In this document: positions 19,152 through 27,263 of the stretch, piece by piece | Layout of the letters: every line of letters starts with the position of its first letter | Numbering within the stretch: position 1 is the first letter of the stretch | NCBI GenBank assembly: GCA_004294855.1 | Contig: SHOI01000011.1 | Span: forward strand, 1-35,873 | From: Sphaerochaeta sp. | Lineage (GTDB): Bacteria; Spirochaetota; Spirochaetia; Sphaerochaetales; Sphaerochaetaceae | Length of the DNA stretch: 35,873 bases | Direction of reading: 5' to 3' | Notes under the pieces: generated by a model | What the model saw: only the letters and a program-made list of their open reading frames with translations | What the model was told of the DNA's origin: nothing | The model's database searches: none | Position numbers and translations under genes: made by a program

Positions 19152-19464
19152 GGCAAAACCATGTTTTTTCACATCTTTCTTAACGTGAGAACGCCCGGTT
19201 TTTGTTGTATCTGTTGCAGTATTTTTTATTTCATGTATTCAAATACAACATATTTGTTGCGGATTTTTACCGTTTTACGAGACTTGACCTTGTGTAAACC
19301 AATCGTTGTGAAGTGTCAAAATCAACTATTTCTCAATTTCTGTCAACATACCTCCGAATTCCCCAATTTATGCGAAATTTACGACAATTTTGATGATTTA
19401 TCTGTATTTATTCCCGCTAATGAGGTAGAATGGAGGTATCAAAACATCTGCAAGGAGCGAATAG
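19152..19464. other. AT-rich ade/azgA intergenic region, no gene
   Basis: A long non-coding stretch, clearly AT-richer than the flanking genes. It holds TGTTGCA-type motifs and two short palindromes (19203-19261). A long-range inverted repeat pairs ATACCTCC (19348-19355) with GGAGGTAT (19432-19439), just upstream of the azgA ribosome-binding site AAGGAG (19452-19457). I could not assign a convincing azgA promoter; TTGACC at 19284-19289 lacks a matching -10. The conserved core of a purine riboswitch was looked for and not found. Confidence 0.6.
19203..19261. promoter_or_regulatory. Cluster of TGTTGCA-like sites and palindromes
   Basis: TGTTGTA (19203-19209) and TGTTGCA (19212-19218) lie in tandem. 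TACAACA (19244-19250) and TGTTGCG (19255-19261) lie as an inverted pair whose core is CAACA-TATT-TGTTG. TGTATT-CA-AATACA (19234-19247) overlaps them. The TGTTGCA unit recurs as exact tandem pairs before ygeW and ygfK, suggesting a shared regulator of the purine genes. Here the copies are degenerate. Confidence 0.4.
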
Positions 19465-20763
19465 ATGGACAAGTTCTTTAAAATTACAGAACGAAAATCG
19501 ACCGTCAAAACGGAAGTCATCGCAGGAATTACAACGTTCCTCACCATGGCTTACATTCTGGTGGTCAATCCGGGCATTCTGTCTGCCACTGGAATGTCGT
19601 TTGAGAAAGTATTTTCAGCGACGGCAATTTCATCCGCCATCGCCACGCTGATCATGGCATTGATGGCAAACCTTCCCTTCGCCTTGGCTCCCGGAATGGG
19701 ACTGAACGCGTTCTTTGCCTTCAGCGTCGTCCTCGGCATGGGGTATTCTTGGCAGTTCGCCCTCACGGCGGTCTTCGTTGAAGGTATCATCTTCATCATC
19801 CTGACCTTCGTAAACATCCGGGAGGCGATTGTCAACAGCATTCCCGCAAACCTGAAAAAAGCGATCGGGGTCGGTATTGGACTCTTCATCGCCTTCATCG
19901 GCTTGCAGAACGCCGGAATCATCATCAACAACGATGCGACTCTCGTTGCTCTCAACCCGGGATGGTTCAAGGGCGGTCCGGGCTTGGCGATGCTCGGACT
20001 CCTGATCACCGGAGTCCTCCTTGCATTCAAGGTCAGGGGCGCTCTCTTGATCGGTATCATCATCACAACCATCATCGGCATCCCCTTCGGCATCACCCAA
20101 TATGCCGGCGGCAAGTATATTCCCCCTGCGCCATATTTCTTCCAGTTCGAGTTCTCGAAAGCGGTCTTCAGTCTTGACTTCGTCGTCGTCATGTTCACCT
20201 TCCTCTTCGTCGACATGTTCGACACGGTCGGAACGCTGATCGGATGTGCAACGAAAGCGGATATGATTCAGAAAGACGGCTCGATTCCGAACGTCAAGGA
20301 AGCGCTGTTCGCCGACGCGGTCGGAACCACTGTCGGTGCCATTCTCGGAACCTCCACCGTTACGACGTTCGTCGAATCTTCGGCGGGTGTCGTCGAAGGA
20401 GGACGAACCGGATTGACCGCTCTCACGACCGCCATTCTCTTCCTTCTCTCCCTCTTCCTCGTACCGCTCTTCAGCTCGATTCCGAGTGTTGCGACCGCCC
20501 CGGCCCTGATCATCGTCGGAGTCTTCATGATCACCCCGGTTGTCGATATCGACTGGGACGACATGACGGAAGCGATTCCCGCATTCTTGACCCTTCTCTT
20601 CATGATCGTTGCATACTCGATCGCCGAAGGCATCATGTTCGGTATCATCTCCTACGTCCTTCTGAAGCTCTTCTCCAAGAAAGGCAAGGAAATCGGCGGA
20701 ATGACATGGGTCGTCTTCGCGCTCTTCGTAGCGAAGATCTTCTTTGGTGCTCTTGGAAGCTGA
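19465..20763 (+). CDS. AzgA-type purine nucleobase permease
   Basis: A 432-aa membrane transporter with about 12-14 hydrophobic segments, of the AzgA/PbuG/PbuO-type branch of the nucleobase-ascorbate superfamily. Such proteins are proton symporters for adenine, guanine or hypoxanthine. Strong signatures are KTEVIAGITTFLTMAYILVV, the family block LAPGMGLNAFFAF, VDMFDTVGTLIG, and TSTVTTFVESSAGV. AAGGAG is seven bases before the ATG. It faces adenine deaminase across a shared control region, so uptake and deamination of adenine are probably co-regulated. It is followed immediately by a strong terminator. Exact substrate is not readable from the sequence. Confidence 0.92.
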   Translation: MDKFFKITERKSTVKTEVIAGITTFLTMAYILVVNPGILSATGMSFEKVFSATAISSAIATLIMALMANLPFALAPGMGLNAFFAFSVVLGMGYSWQFALTAVFVEGIIFIILTFVNIREAIVNSIPANLKKAIGVGIGLFIAFIGLQNAGIIINNDATLVALNPGWFKGGPGLAMLGLLITGVLLAFKVRGALLIGIIITTIIGIPFGITQYAGGKYIPPAPYFFQFEFSKAVFSLDFVVVMFTFLFVDMFDTVGTLIGCATKADMIQKDGSIPNVKEALFADAVGTTVGAILGTSTVTTFVESSAGVVEGGRTGLTALTTAILFLLSLFLVPLFSSIPSVATAPALIIVGVFMITPVVDIDWDDMTEAIPAFLTLLFMIVAYSIAEGIMFGIISYVLLKLFSKKGKEIGGMTWVVFALFVAKIFFGALGS

Positions 20764-20783
20764 TCACCTCAACAACACATTCA

Positions 20784-20810
20784 GGTGGACCGATCGGTCC
20801 ACCTTTTTTT
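20784..20810 (+). terminator. Rho-independent terminator after azgA
   Basis: A perfect 20-bp palindrome, GGTGGACCGATCGGTCCACC, is followed directly by seven T, 20 bases after the azgA stop. This separates the permease transcript from the epimerase gene. Confidence 0.92.
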
Positions 20811-20823
20811 GCCTCTTAGCGTC

Positions 20824-20852
20824 TTTCATCAATATGTATTCTTGGCTACAAT
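20824..20852 (+). promoter_or_regulatory. Possible leaderless promoter of the epimerase gene
   Basis: -10 TACAAT (20847-20852) ends six bases before the epimerase ATG; the spacing is the same as in front of trmL. There is no Shine-Dalgarno sequence (gagccc precedes the ATG). The -35 region (about 20824-20829, TTTCAT) is weak. Confidence 0.4.
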
Positions 20853-20858
20853 GAGCCC

Positions 20859-21833
20859 ATGACACCGCTTGATTCCACAAAAGAATATTTCGTTACGGGA
20901 GTTGCCGGATTTATCGGCTTTCATCTTGCGTCATCCCTGCTCAAACAAGGCTGTAAAGTCATCGGCCTTGATAACCTCAACTCCTATTATGATGTCCGGC
21001 TCAAGCGCGAGCGGCTGAAGCTGCTCGGTTGTGAACGCTTCACCTTTTATCATGCCGACCTGACCGATAAGAAGAAGCTTGAAACGATCTTTCAACGTCA
21101 TCCGATCACCCACGTGGTCAACCTCGCAGCGCAGGCGGGAGTGCGCTATTCGATCGACCATCCCGATGCCTATATCGATTCAAACATTCAGGGGTTTCTG
21201 AACGTTCTGGAAGCGATCCGCACCCACCCGGTCGAACATCTCGTGTATGCATCCTCCTCCTCGGTATATGGAAAAAACACGAAAATCCCCTACTCGATCC
21301 ATGACCGGACCGACGAGCCGGTGAGCTTGTATGCGGCAACCAAGAAAGCCAACGAACTCTTCGCCCACACCTACCAGCACCTCTATTCGATCAAAACGAC
21401 GGGGGTCCGCTTCTTCACCGTCTATGGCCCCTGGGGTCGGCCCGATATGGCGTACTACTCTTTTACCAAGAAAATTCTGAATAACGAAACGATCGACGTG
21501 TACAACAACGGTGACATGTGGCGGGACTTCACCTACATCGATGATGTGATCAATGCTCTGGAGCATATCATCCCACGTGTTCCAACCGATCCGGTCATCT
21601 ACAATATCGGAAACAACAACCCGATCCGCCTCTTGCGCTTCATCGAAGCGCTTGAAGAGGTTATCGGCAAGAAGGCAAACAAAAACTTCCTGCCGATGCA
21701 GGACGGGGATGTCTACCAAACGTATGCCGACATCTCCGATCTCCAGCGGGATTTCGGCATCACCATCAACACCCCGATCGAAGAGGGACTTGCTTCCTTC
21801 GTTGCGTGGTATCGTTCTTATTACAACGTTTAA
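20859..21833 (+). CDS. NAD-dependent epimerase, UDP-glucuronate 4-epimerase type
   Basis: A 324-aa extended short-chain dehydrogenase/reductase. The NAD site is GVAGFIG (residues 14-20), and the catalytic pair is Tyr158/Lys162 in YAATK, with the SSSSVYG serine segment before it. AAQAGVRYSIDHPDAYIDSN is the hallmark of the UDP-glucuronate 4-epimerase branch (CapI/LpsL-like), which makes UDP-galacturonate for surface polysaccharides. UDP-glucose 4-epimerase or dehydratase activity is less likely. No ribosome-binding site precedes the ATG; a -10-like box ends six bases upstream. The gene is followed after 2 bp by a flavoprotein gene and is unrelated in function to the purine island around it. 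Confidence 0.85.
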   Translation: MTPLDSTKEYFVTGVAGFIGFHLASSLLKQGCKVIGLDNLNSYYDVRLKRERLKLLGCERFTFYHADLTDKKKLETIFQRHPITHVVNLAAQAGVRYSIDHPDAYIDSNIQGFLNVLEAIRTHPVEHLVYASSSSVYGKNTKIPYSIHDRTDEPVSLYAATKKANELFAHTYQHLYSIKTTGVRFFTVYGPWGRPDMAYYSFTKKILNNETIDVYNNGDMWRDFTYIDDVINALEHIIPRVPTDPVIYNIGNNNPIRLLRFIEALEEVIGKKANKNFLPMQDGDVYQTYADISDLQRDFGITINTPIEEGLASFVAWYRSYYNV

Positions 21834-21835
21834 AA

Positions 21836-23026
21836 ATGTATGACGTGATCGTGGTTGGAGGGGGCGTTGCCGGTCTCTTCCTCGCTGCAAACCTCCCCGA
21901 TCGAAAGGTACTGATTCTTGACCATGCCAAATCGGTGGGCAAAAAGCTTCTGATCACCGGAGGAGGGAGGGCCAACATCACCAATGACCTCTCGGCAAAA
22001 GAAATGCTTGCCCACTTTCCGACGAAAGCGATGCGGAACTTTCTCGCCCCTTCCCTGCTGAGTCTCACTCCTTCGGATCTGATGAATTGGTTCGAGAATC
22101 GAGGAGTCGAGCTCATAGTCAGAGCGGATGGACATGTGTTTCCCTCCTCCCTCGATGCCCGAACGATACGCGATGCTCTCCTTTCCCACATCCATGCGGA
22201 TATTCGCACCGCTTGCACGGTTGCAGCGATCATCAACGAAGAAGAATCGTTTACGATCCACTCATCCGAGGGATCGTTTGTCACCCGGTCCGTTTGCCTG
22301 GCCACCGGAGGAATGAGCTACCCCTCAACCGGCAGCGATGGCAGCGGATACGCCTTGGCGAAGGCGCTCGGTCACACGATCGTCCCGCCAAAGCCGGCCC
22401 TCACCCCGATTGTCACCTGTGAACAGACAGCTCACCTCAGCGGCATTTCGCTGTCCAACGTCTCCATTACCCATAGACAATCCACTGCAACCGGCGATCT
22501 TCTCTTCACCCGTGACGGGCTCAGCAGACCGGTCATCCTCAATCTTTCACGAGCGGTGAGTAAAGGCGATCCGGTGACAATTGCCGTTCTTGATTCCTCT
22601 CTCCTTGAAGAGAACCTCCTGTCCTTTCCCCAAAAACGGGTCTCAACGATCATCAGGACATTGGGAGTACCCGCATCGTTGGCAAGGGAGATCTGCGAGC
22701 GATCCCACCTTGAATCCGACCGGAATGCCGGCACGCTCCGAAAAGAGGAGCGGAAGCTCCTGTGTAAAACAGCGGGTGCATTAACTTACAAGGTGAACAC
22801 CACCAAAGGGTTCAAGCAGGCGATGGCGACCTCCGGCGGAGTCGAGCTTTCCGAGGTCAACAGAAAAACGATGGAATCGAGGCTAACCCCCGGCCTCTTC
22901 TTCTGCGGGGAGGTTCTCGACTATGACGGAGAAAGCGGCGGCTTTAACATTCAGGCGGCATGCAGTACCGCGTATCTGGCTGCTCGGACGATAGGAAAAA
23001 GAAAAAATAAGAAATCGATAGCGTAG
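21836..23026 (+). CDS. BaiN/HI0933-family FAD oxidoreductase
   Basis: A 397-aa flavoprotein of the HI0933 (YhiN/BaiN) family, whose physiological reaction is generally unknown. The N-terminus MYDVIVVGGGVAGLFLA is a dinucleotide-binding fold, followed by GKKLLITGGGRANITND, the family's diagnostic second block. LATGGMSYPSTGSDGSGYA and the C-terminal FFCGEVLDYDGESGGFNIQA complete the pattern. The start at 21836 puts the glycine motif at residues 8-10; a GTG at 21806 would extend into the epimerase gene. There is no ribosome-binding site, and only two bases separate it from the upstream stop, so translation probably depends on the epimerase gene. Confidence 0.88.
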   Translation: MYDVIVVGGGVAGLFLAANLPDRKVLILDHAKSVGKKLLITGGGRANITNDLSAKEMLAHFPTKAMRNFLAPSLLSLTPSDLMNWFENRGVELIVRADGHVFPSSLDARTIRDALLSHIHADIRTACTVAAIINEEESFTIHSSEGSFVTRSVCLATGGMSYPSTGSDGSGYALAKALGHTIVPPKPALTPIVTCEQTAHLSGISLSNVSITHRQSTATGDLLFTRDGLSRPVILNLSRAVSKGDPVTIAVLDSSLLEENLLSFPQKRVSTIIRTLGVPASLAREICERSHLESDRNAGTLRKEERKLLCKTAGALTYKVNTTKGFKQAMATSGGVELSEVNRKTMESRLTPGLFFCGEVLDYDGESGGFNIQAACSTAYLAARTIGKRKNKKSIA

Positions 23027-23027
23027 A

Positions 23028-23051
23028 ACAAGGAGCCTTTCGGCTCCTTGT
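23028..23051. terminator. Convergent hairpin between the flavoprotein and ygeW
   Basis: ACAAGGAGCC (23028-23037) pairs perfectly with GGCTCCTTGT (23042-23051) around a 4-nt loop, which reads GAAA on the reverse strand (a GNRA loop). It lies between two convergent stops. Neither side has a clean T-tract, so efficiency is uncertain, though a bidirectional terminator is the obvious role. Confidence 0.6.
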
Positions 23052-23077
23052 CGGTCGATAACGTTGAATCGTTGCGC

Positions 23078-24277
23078 TTATTTGATGCGCTGCTTTCCCT
23101 TTTCAAGGATTTGCTCAAGCTTGGCCGCCGGGTCTTTGAAGCGGGCAAGGAAGATCATCGCCGCGATGACGTAGGGCTTGTAGCTCGCTTCCTTGTAGAG
23201 GTCGACGATGTATCGATCGAACACCGATGCTTCGACCTCCCCTTCCTTGCAGGAGACGCCGGTGATGTCGGCGGGCAGACAGTGCATGTAGAGCGCCTTG
23301 CCGTCTTTGGTGGTGGCCATCAGCTCTTCGGTGCAGGTCCAATCCTTGAACTTGGCGTTGTTCAGCAGGCAGCGCTGCTCCAGTTCCTTCAGCCCGGCCT
23401 GGTCGTTGTGCTCGACGATCTCGGTCCGCTCTTCCATCACCGCGAACGGCGCCCAGCTCTTCGGATAGACGATGTCGGCATCCTTGAACGCTTCGGCCAT
23501 CGTGTCGACCCGCTTGTACGATCCACCGTTGGATTCGGCGTTCTTTCTGGCGACTTCCTCGACCTCGCTCATCACGTTGTACCCTTCGGGGTGAGCGAGC
23601 ACGACATCCATCCCGAAGCGGGTGAAGAGCCCGATGACTCCCTGAGGAACGGAGAGCGGCTTGCCGTAGGAGGGGCTGTACGCCCAGGTCATCGCCACTT
23701 TCTTGCCCTTGAGGTTCTCCACGCCACCGAAGTGGTTGATTACATGGAGCATGTCCGCCATCGTCTGCGTCGGGTGGTCGATGTCGCATTGGAGGTTCAC
23801 CAGCGTCGGCCGCTGTTCCAGCACCCCCTGGTCGAACCCTTCCTGGACGGCGGAGGCGACTTCCTTCATATAGGTGTGGCCTTTGCCGATGTACATGTCA
23901 TCCCGGATCCCGATCACATCCGCCATGAAGCTGATCATGTTGGCGGTTTCCCGAACGGTCTCGCCGTGGGCGATCTGGCTCTGCTCTTCATTCAGATCCT
24001 GAACCTCCAGGCCAAGCAGGTTACAGGCGCTTGCAAAGCTGAACCGGGTTCGCGTTGAATTATCGCGGAAGTTGGAAATTCCAAGACCGCTTGAAAACAC
24101 TTTCGGCGAGATGTTCGCTTCCCGCATCGCGCGAAGAATTTCGGCGACTTGAAACACTGCGGCAAGTTCATCATCGGTTTTGTCCCAGGTAAGGAAGAAG
24201 TCGTCGAGATACATCCCTTCGCTCTTCAGCGTTTTGAGCTTCTCGATCATTGTTTTAATGGCGGTTTTGTCTTTCAT
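23078..24277 (-). CDS. ygeW: YgeW-family knotted carbamoyltransferase
   Basis: A 399-aa member of the aspartate/ornithine carbamoyltransferase superfamily. The carbamoyl-phosphate loop STRTR is at residues 74-78 (in FRDNSTRTRFSFASA), and HCLPADI sits near residue 335. Length and sequence match YgeW, a carbamoyltransferase of unresolved physiological substrate that is consistently linked to selenium and purine catabolism. In such pathways it is expected to run backwards, yielding carbamoyl phosphate for ATP via carbamate kinase; no carbamate kinase is in this window. It has its own promoter region separate from xdhD (109-bp gap), with GGAGG eight bases before the ATG. Confidence 0.93.
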   Translation of the reverse strand: MKDKTAIKTMIEKLKTLKSEGMYLDDFFLTWDKTDDELAAVFQVAEILRAMREANISPKVFSSGLGISNFRDNSTRTRFSFASACNLLGLEVQDLNEEQSQIAHGETVRETANMISFMADVIGIRDDMYIGKGHTYMKEVASAVQEGFDQGVLEQRPTLVNLQCDIDHPTQTMADMLHVINHFGGVENLKGKKVAMTWAYSPSYGKPLSVPQGVIGLFTRFGMDVVLAHPEGYNVMSEVEEVARKNAESNGGSYKRVDTMAEAFKDADIVYPKSWAPFAVMEERTEIVEHNDQAGLKELEQRCLLNNAKFKDWTCTEELMATTKDGKALYMHCLPADITGVSCKEGEVEASVFDRYIVDLYKEASYKPYVIAAMIFLARFKDPAAKLEQILEKGKQRIK

Positions 24278-24314
24278 TCATGCAGCCTCCGTGGTAATGT
24301 TCCGAAAAAAATCC

Positions 24315-24352
24315 GGACAATAATACTCTACCACAGCGGAATATTATTGTCC
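24315..24352. repeat. 11-bp inverted repeat bracketing the ygeW promoter
   Basis: GGACAATAATA (24315-24325) and TATTATTGTCC (24342-24352) are perfect inverse complements separated by 16 bp. On the reverse strand one arm overlaps the predicted -35 and the other covers the predicted transcription start. Since only one arm would be transcribed, a DNA operator is likelier than an RNA hairpin. Confidence 0.6.
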
Positions 24353-24353
24353 A
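24325..24353 (-). promoter_or_regulatory. Predicted ygeW promoter
   Basis: Reverse strand: -35 TGGACA (24348-24353), a 17-bp spacer, and -10 TAGAGT (24325-24330). The expected start is near 24318, giving a leader of about 40 nt. The boxes interlock with the 11-bp inverted repeat and follow the TGTTGCA pair by six bases. Confidence 0.5.
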
Positions 24354-24359
24354 GAAATT

Positions 24360-24376
24360 TGTTGCAGTTTGTTGCA
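24360..24376. promoter_or_regulatory. TGTTGCA direct-repeat pair upstream of ygeW
   Basis: TGTTGCA-GTT-TGTTGCA on the forward strand, two 7-bp repeats whose starts are 10 bp (one helical turn) apart. It ends six bases upstream of the ygeW -35, an activator-like location. The same pair differing at one spacer base lies before ygfK. Confidence 0.55.
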
Positions 24377-24386
24377 TTCAAGGGGA

Positions 24387-27263
24387 TCAGAGCTTGCCCA
24401 TCTCCCTGAGTAACTTCTCGGGAGTGAAGGGCCATGACCTCATCCAAACTCCTACTGCATCATGAATTGCAACCGCGATCGCCGGGGCTGCCCCGTTGGT
24501 CGAAATCTCACTGATCGATTTCGCTCCATAGGGCCCGACCTCGTCATCGACGTCGATCAGGATCGCCTTGAAATCCTCCGGCTGCTCGGTGATCATCGGC
24601 ACGCCATAGTCGCCCAGGCGGACGTTCTGGATATACCCCTTTTCATCGATCGTCATATCCTCATAGAGGGTATGCCCGATCGACTTCAACGCCGCTCCGT
24701 ACATCTGGCAGAGCGCCATCTCCGGATTGATCGGGGTTCCCGCGTCCTGAAGGGCGTAGTACTTCTCGACCTTGATCTGCCCGGTTCGGGTGTTGACCGC
24801 GACCTGGACAAAATGAGCTCCGTACGGAATCGAGTTGTGTTCCGTAACGAAGGAACCCTTGCCCATCACCTGGCCGCGACCGTCGCCCTGCAACGCATTA
24901 TACCCCAGCGTGGCATAGGAGACCGATGCTCCCGTTTTGGTCGAGTACACCTCCCCCGGGGCACGAAGCGCGAGATCTTCGGCCTGCTCGCCGAGCTGGT
25001 GGGCGGCTTCATCGAGGATGTTCCGCTTCAGATCTTCGATCGCATAGTAGGTGGCATTGCCGCTGAAGTACGTCCCCGAAGATGCATATGCTCCGGTATC
25101 GAAGGGACAGCTGTCCGTATCACCGCTGGTAACGTTGACTTGGTCAAGGGTGACGAAGAGGCCTTCGGCAGCGATCTTGGCGTGAATCGTATCCAGACCG
25201 GTTCCGATATCCGCTCCGCCGGAAAAGAGCTGGATGTTCCCGTCGGGAAGCAGTTTCGCCCATGCATTGCTGTGGTCGAGACCCGGAAGACCGCTACCCT
25301 GCTGAATGATGGCAAAGCCTTTACCGATCTTCCAATCCCCTCCGGGACCCTTTTCCTTCTTGCCCCAGTCGATCATCTTCGCACCCTTGGCAAGCGCTTC
25401 ACCAAGACCGCAGGAGCCGACGGGAACGACCTTGCCTTCCCGGCCTTCACCGAGGCCGCGGAGGATTTCAAGCATATAGCCCGACTCGATTTTGTTCTTG
25501 TCCACCAGATCGTAGTAATCGATCCCAAGCCCATCCGCCAATTCCGCAAGAGCGGTCATCATGGCATAGGTGCCTTTAGGGGCGCCATAGCCCTGATATG
25601 CTCCGGTCGGCGGGATGTTGGTGTAATAGGTGTAGACGTCGAATTTCATGTTGTCGCACTTAAGGAGCGGCAGCGTCTTCGAACAGGCGTTCATCGGAAC
25701 GGTCAGACAGTGGTTTCCATACGGACCGGTGTTCGCCCGGACATCCATGTATACTCCGGTGAGCGTTCCATCCTTCTTCGCTCCAAGCTTCATCGTGATC
25801 CGCATCGGGTGCCGGGTGGAGTTTGCAATGAACTCCTCTTCCCGGGTATTCCGATAGTAGACGGGTTTGCCGGTCAGCCAAGTCGCATACCCGACGAGAT
25901 CTTCAACGAGAATATCCTGCTTGGAACCATACCCGCCGCCGACCCGTTCCTTGATCACCCGCACCTTGTGTTCGGGAATCTCGCACACCCGGGCGACAAT
26001 CCGCCGGACGTGGTAGGGAACCTGCGTTGAGGCGTGAAGAACCAGTCTTCCTCCATCAATCTTAGCGTAGCAGACGTGCGGCTCCAACGGCGTGCATTGG
26101 ATCTGGTTGGTCTGGTAGGTGCGCTCGATCACGAGATCCGCTTCCTTGAACCCCTTCTCGACATCCCCGATCTCCCCGTGGGCGGCGCTGGCGATGTTCC
26201 GTCGGATGTCCCCGTGAAGCGGGAACTGATAGATCACCTTGCCATCCCGGGGATCGGCGCCCTTGTTGTACTCATCAAGCCCCTCGGGAGCGCCGACGAC
26301 GTATTCGACGACCGAGTTGTGCACCAGACTCGCTCCCTCGGCCATCGCCTCCTCGACGGTGAACACCGGCTTGAGCACTTCGTACGTGACCTTGATCAGC
26401 TTCAGCGCTTCGCGGGCGATTTCAATGGTTTCCGCAACGACCGCGGCGACCCGGTCGCCGACGTGGCGAACCTTCCTGTTCATCAGCTTGCGGTCGTACG
26501 GGCTGGGTTCGGGGTTCCCCTGGCCGGCCTGCATATAGTACACATCCGGCACGTTCTTGTGGGTGATGACCGCCACCACCCCCTCCAGCGCCTCCGCTTT
26601 GGCGGTGTCGATCTCGGTGATGTACGCCATCGCATGGGGGCTTCGAAGAATCGCCATCGAATAGTAGCCCGCCTGAAGCCGGTCTTCCACGAACGCCGCC
26701 TCTCCGGCGACGAGGGTCGGTCCGTCGACTTTCCCTTTCGGCTTTCCGACATACGTGAGATGATCGCGGAACGTGGGGCTGATCGGGGTCTTGTACTTCC
26801 CGAATTCGATCAGCTCGCGGGCCAGCTGGACCGCAAGATAGTAATGTTCGTATCCCGCATCCCGGATGAAGATGCCGCTTAAGACTTCTTTGATCCGCTC
26901 GCGGGTGGGATTGGGTTCATGCTTCAGAAGCCAGGTCAGCAGCAACGCCGCCTGAGGGGCGTTGTAGGCGCTCTGGACGACTCCCGCATCGATCATCGCC
27001 CGTTGGACGGGATTCAGGTTCCGGCTGTTTCCCATCGAATCGGCGGTGAGGATCTCTCCTCCGTCCGCCTGAACCGCATTCATCAGGTTTGCGTACACGG
27101 GCAGATCGTTGAAGATGATCGTATCGCTGCCGGCAAATCCGTCCCCGTCATCGCTGTCGCGGACGTTGGTATATCCGAGGCGAACCAGCATCGCCCGCAA
27201 TGTTTCAGAGCCATCAACGTCAACCCTGTGTCTTTTTCCGTTTACCGTGAATTGAATGGTCAT
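24387..27263 (-). CDS. xdhD: XdhD-type molybdenum hydroxylase
   Basis: A 958-aa xanthine-dehydrogenase-family protein. Residues 1 to about 160 have the fold pattern of the 2Fe-2S subunit, but every cluster cysteine is replaced: the first loop reads VRDSDDGDGFAGSD and the second VVQSAYNAP, with GIFIRDAGY where CxC is expected. From about residue 175 it is the molybdopterin domain, with ERVGGGYGSKQD, TGAYQGYGAPKG, GTGLDTIHAKIA and the presumed catalytic Glu919 in GAKSISEIS. From memory, E. coli XdhD has the same cysteine loss. It probably oxidises or reduces a purine at a Mo-Se centre built by the SelD, YqeB, YqeC and XdhC products. It overlaps ygfM as ATGA, with GGAGG six bases upstream. Electrons must leave through a partner such as YgfM or YgfK. 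Confidence 0.93.
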   Translation of the reverse strand: MTIQFTVNGKRHRVDVDGSETLRAMLVRLGYTNVRDSDDGDGFAGSDTIIFNDLPVYANLMNAVQADGGEILTADSMGNSRNLNPVQRAMIDAGVVQSAYNAPQAALLLTWLLKHEPNPTRERIKEVLSGIFIRDAGYEHYYLAVQLARELIEFGKYKTPISPTFRDHLTYVGKPKGKVDGPTLVAGEAAFVEDRLQAGYYSMAILRSPHAMAYITEIDTAKAEALEGVVAVITHKNVPDVYYMQAGQGNPEPSPYDRKLMNRKVRHVGDRVAAVVAETIEIAREALKLIKVTYEVLKPVFTVEEAMAEGASLVHNSVVEYVVGAPEGLDEYNKGADPRDGKVIYQFPLHGDIRRNIASAAHGEIGDVEKGFKEADLVIERTYQTNQIQCTPLEPHVCYAKIDGGRLVLHASTQVPYHVRRIVARVCEIPEHKVRVIKERVGGGYGSKQDILVEDLVGYATWLTGKPVYYRNTREEEFIANSTRHPMRITMKLGAKKDGTLTGVYMDVRANTGPYGNHCLTVPMNACSKTLPLLKCDNMKFDVYTYYTNIPPTGAYQGYGAPKGTYAMMTALAELADGLGIDYYDLVDKNKIESGYMLEILRGLGEGREGKVVPVGSCGLGEALAKGAKMIDWGKKEKGPGGDWKIGKGFAIIQQGSGLPGLDHSNAWAKLLPDGNIQLFSGGADIGTGLDTIHAKIAAEGLFVTLDQVNVTSGDTDSCPFDTGAYASSGTYFSGNATYYAIEDLKRNILDEAAHQLGEQAEDLALRAPGEVYSTKTGASVSYATLGYNALQGDGRGQVMGKGSFVTEHNSIPYGAHFVQVAVNTRTGQIKVEKYYALQDAGTPINPEMALCQMYGAALKSIGHTLYEDMTIDEKGYIQNVRLGDYGVPMITEQPEDFKAILIDVDDEVGPYGAKSISEISTNGAAPAIAVAIHDAVGVWMRSWPFTPEKLLREMGKL

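Noticed and set aside
19261-19464. Purine riboswitch before the permease
   Set aside because: The conserved three-way-junction core sequences of the guanine/adenine riboswitch class are not present in order on the forward strand.
24315-24352. Rho-independent terminator for xdhD
   Set aside because: The stem is AT-rich with a 16-nt loop and no T-tract in the xdhD direction, and it overlaps a plausible ygeW promoter.
24462-26030. Forward-strand frame opposite xdhD
   Set aside because: Antisense shadow without motifs or a ribosome-binding site; the reverse strand carries clear molybdenum hydroxylase blocks.
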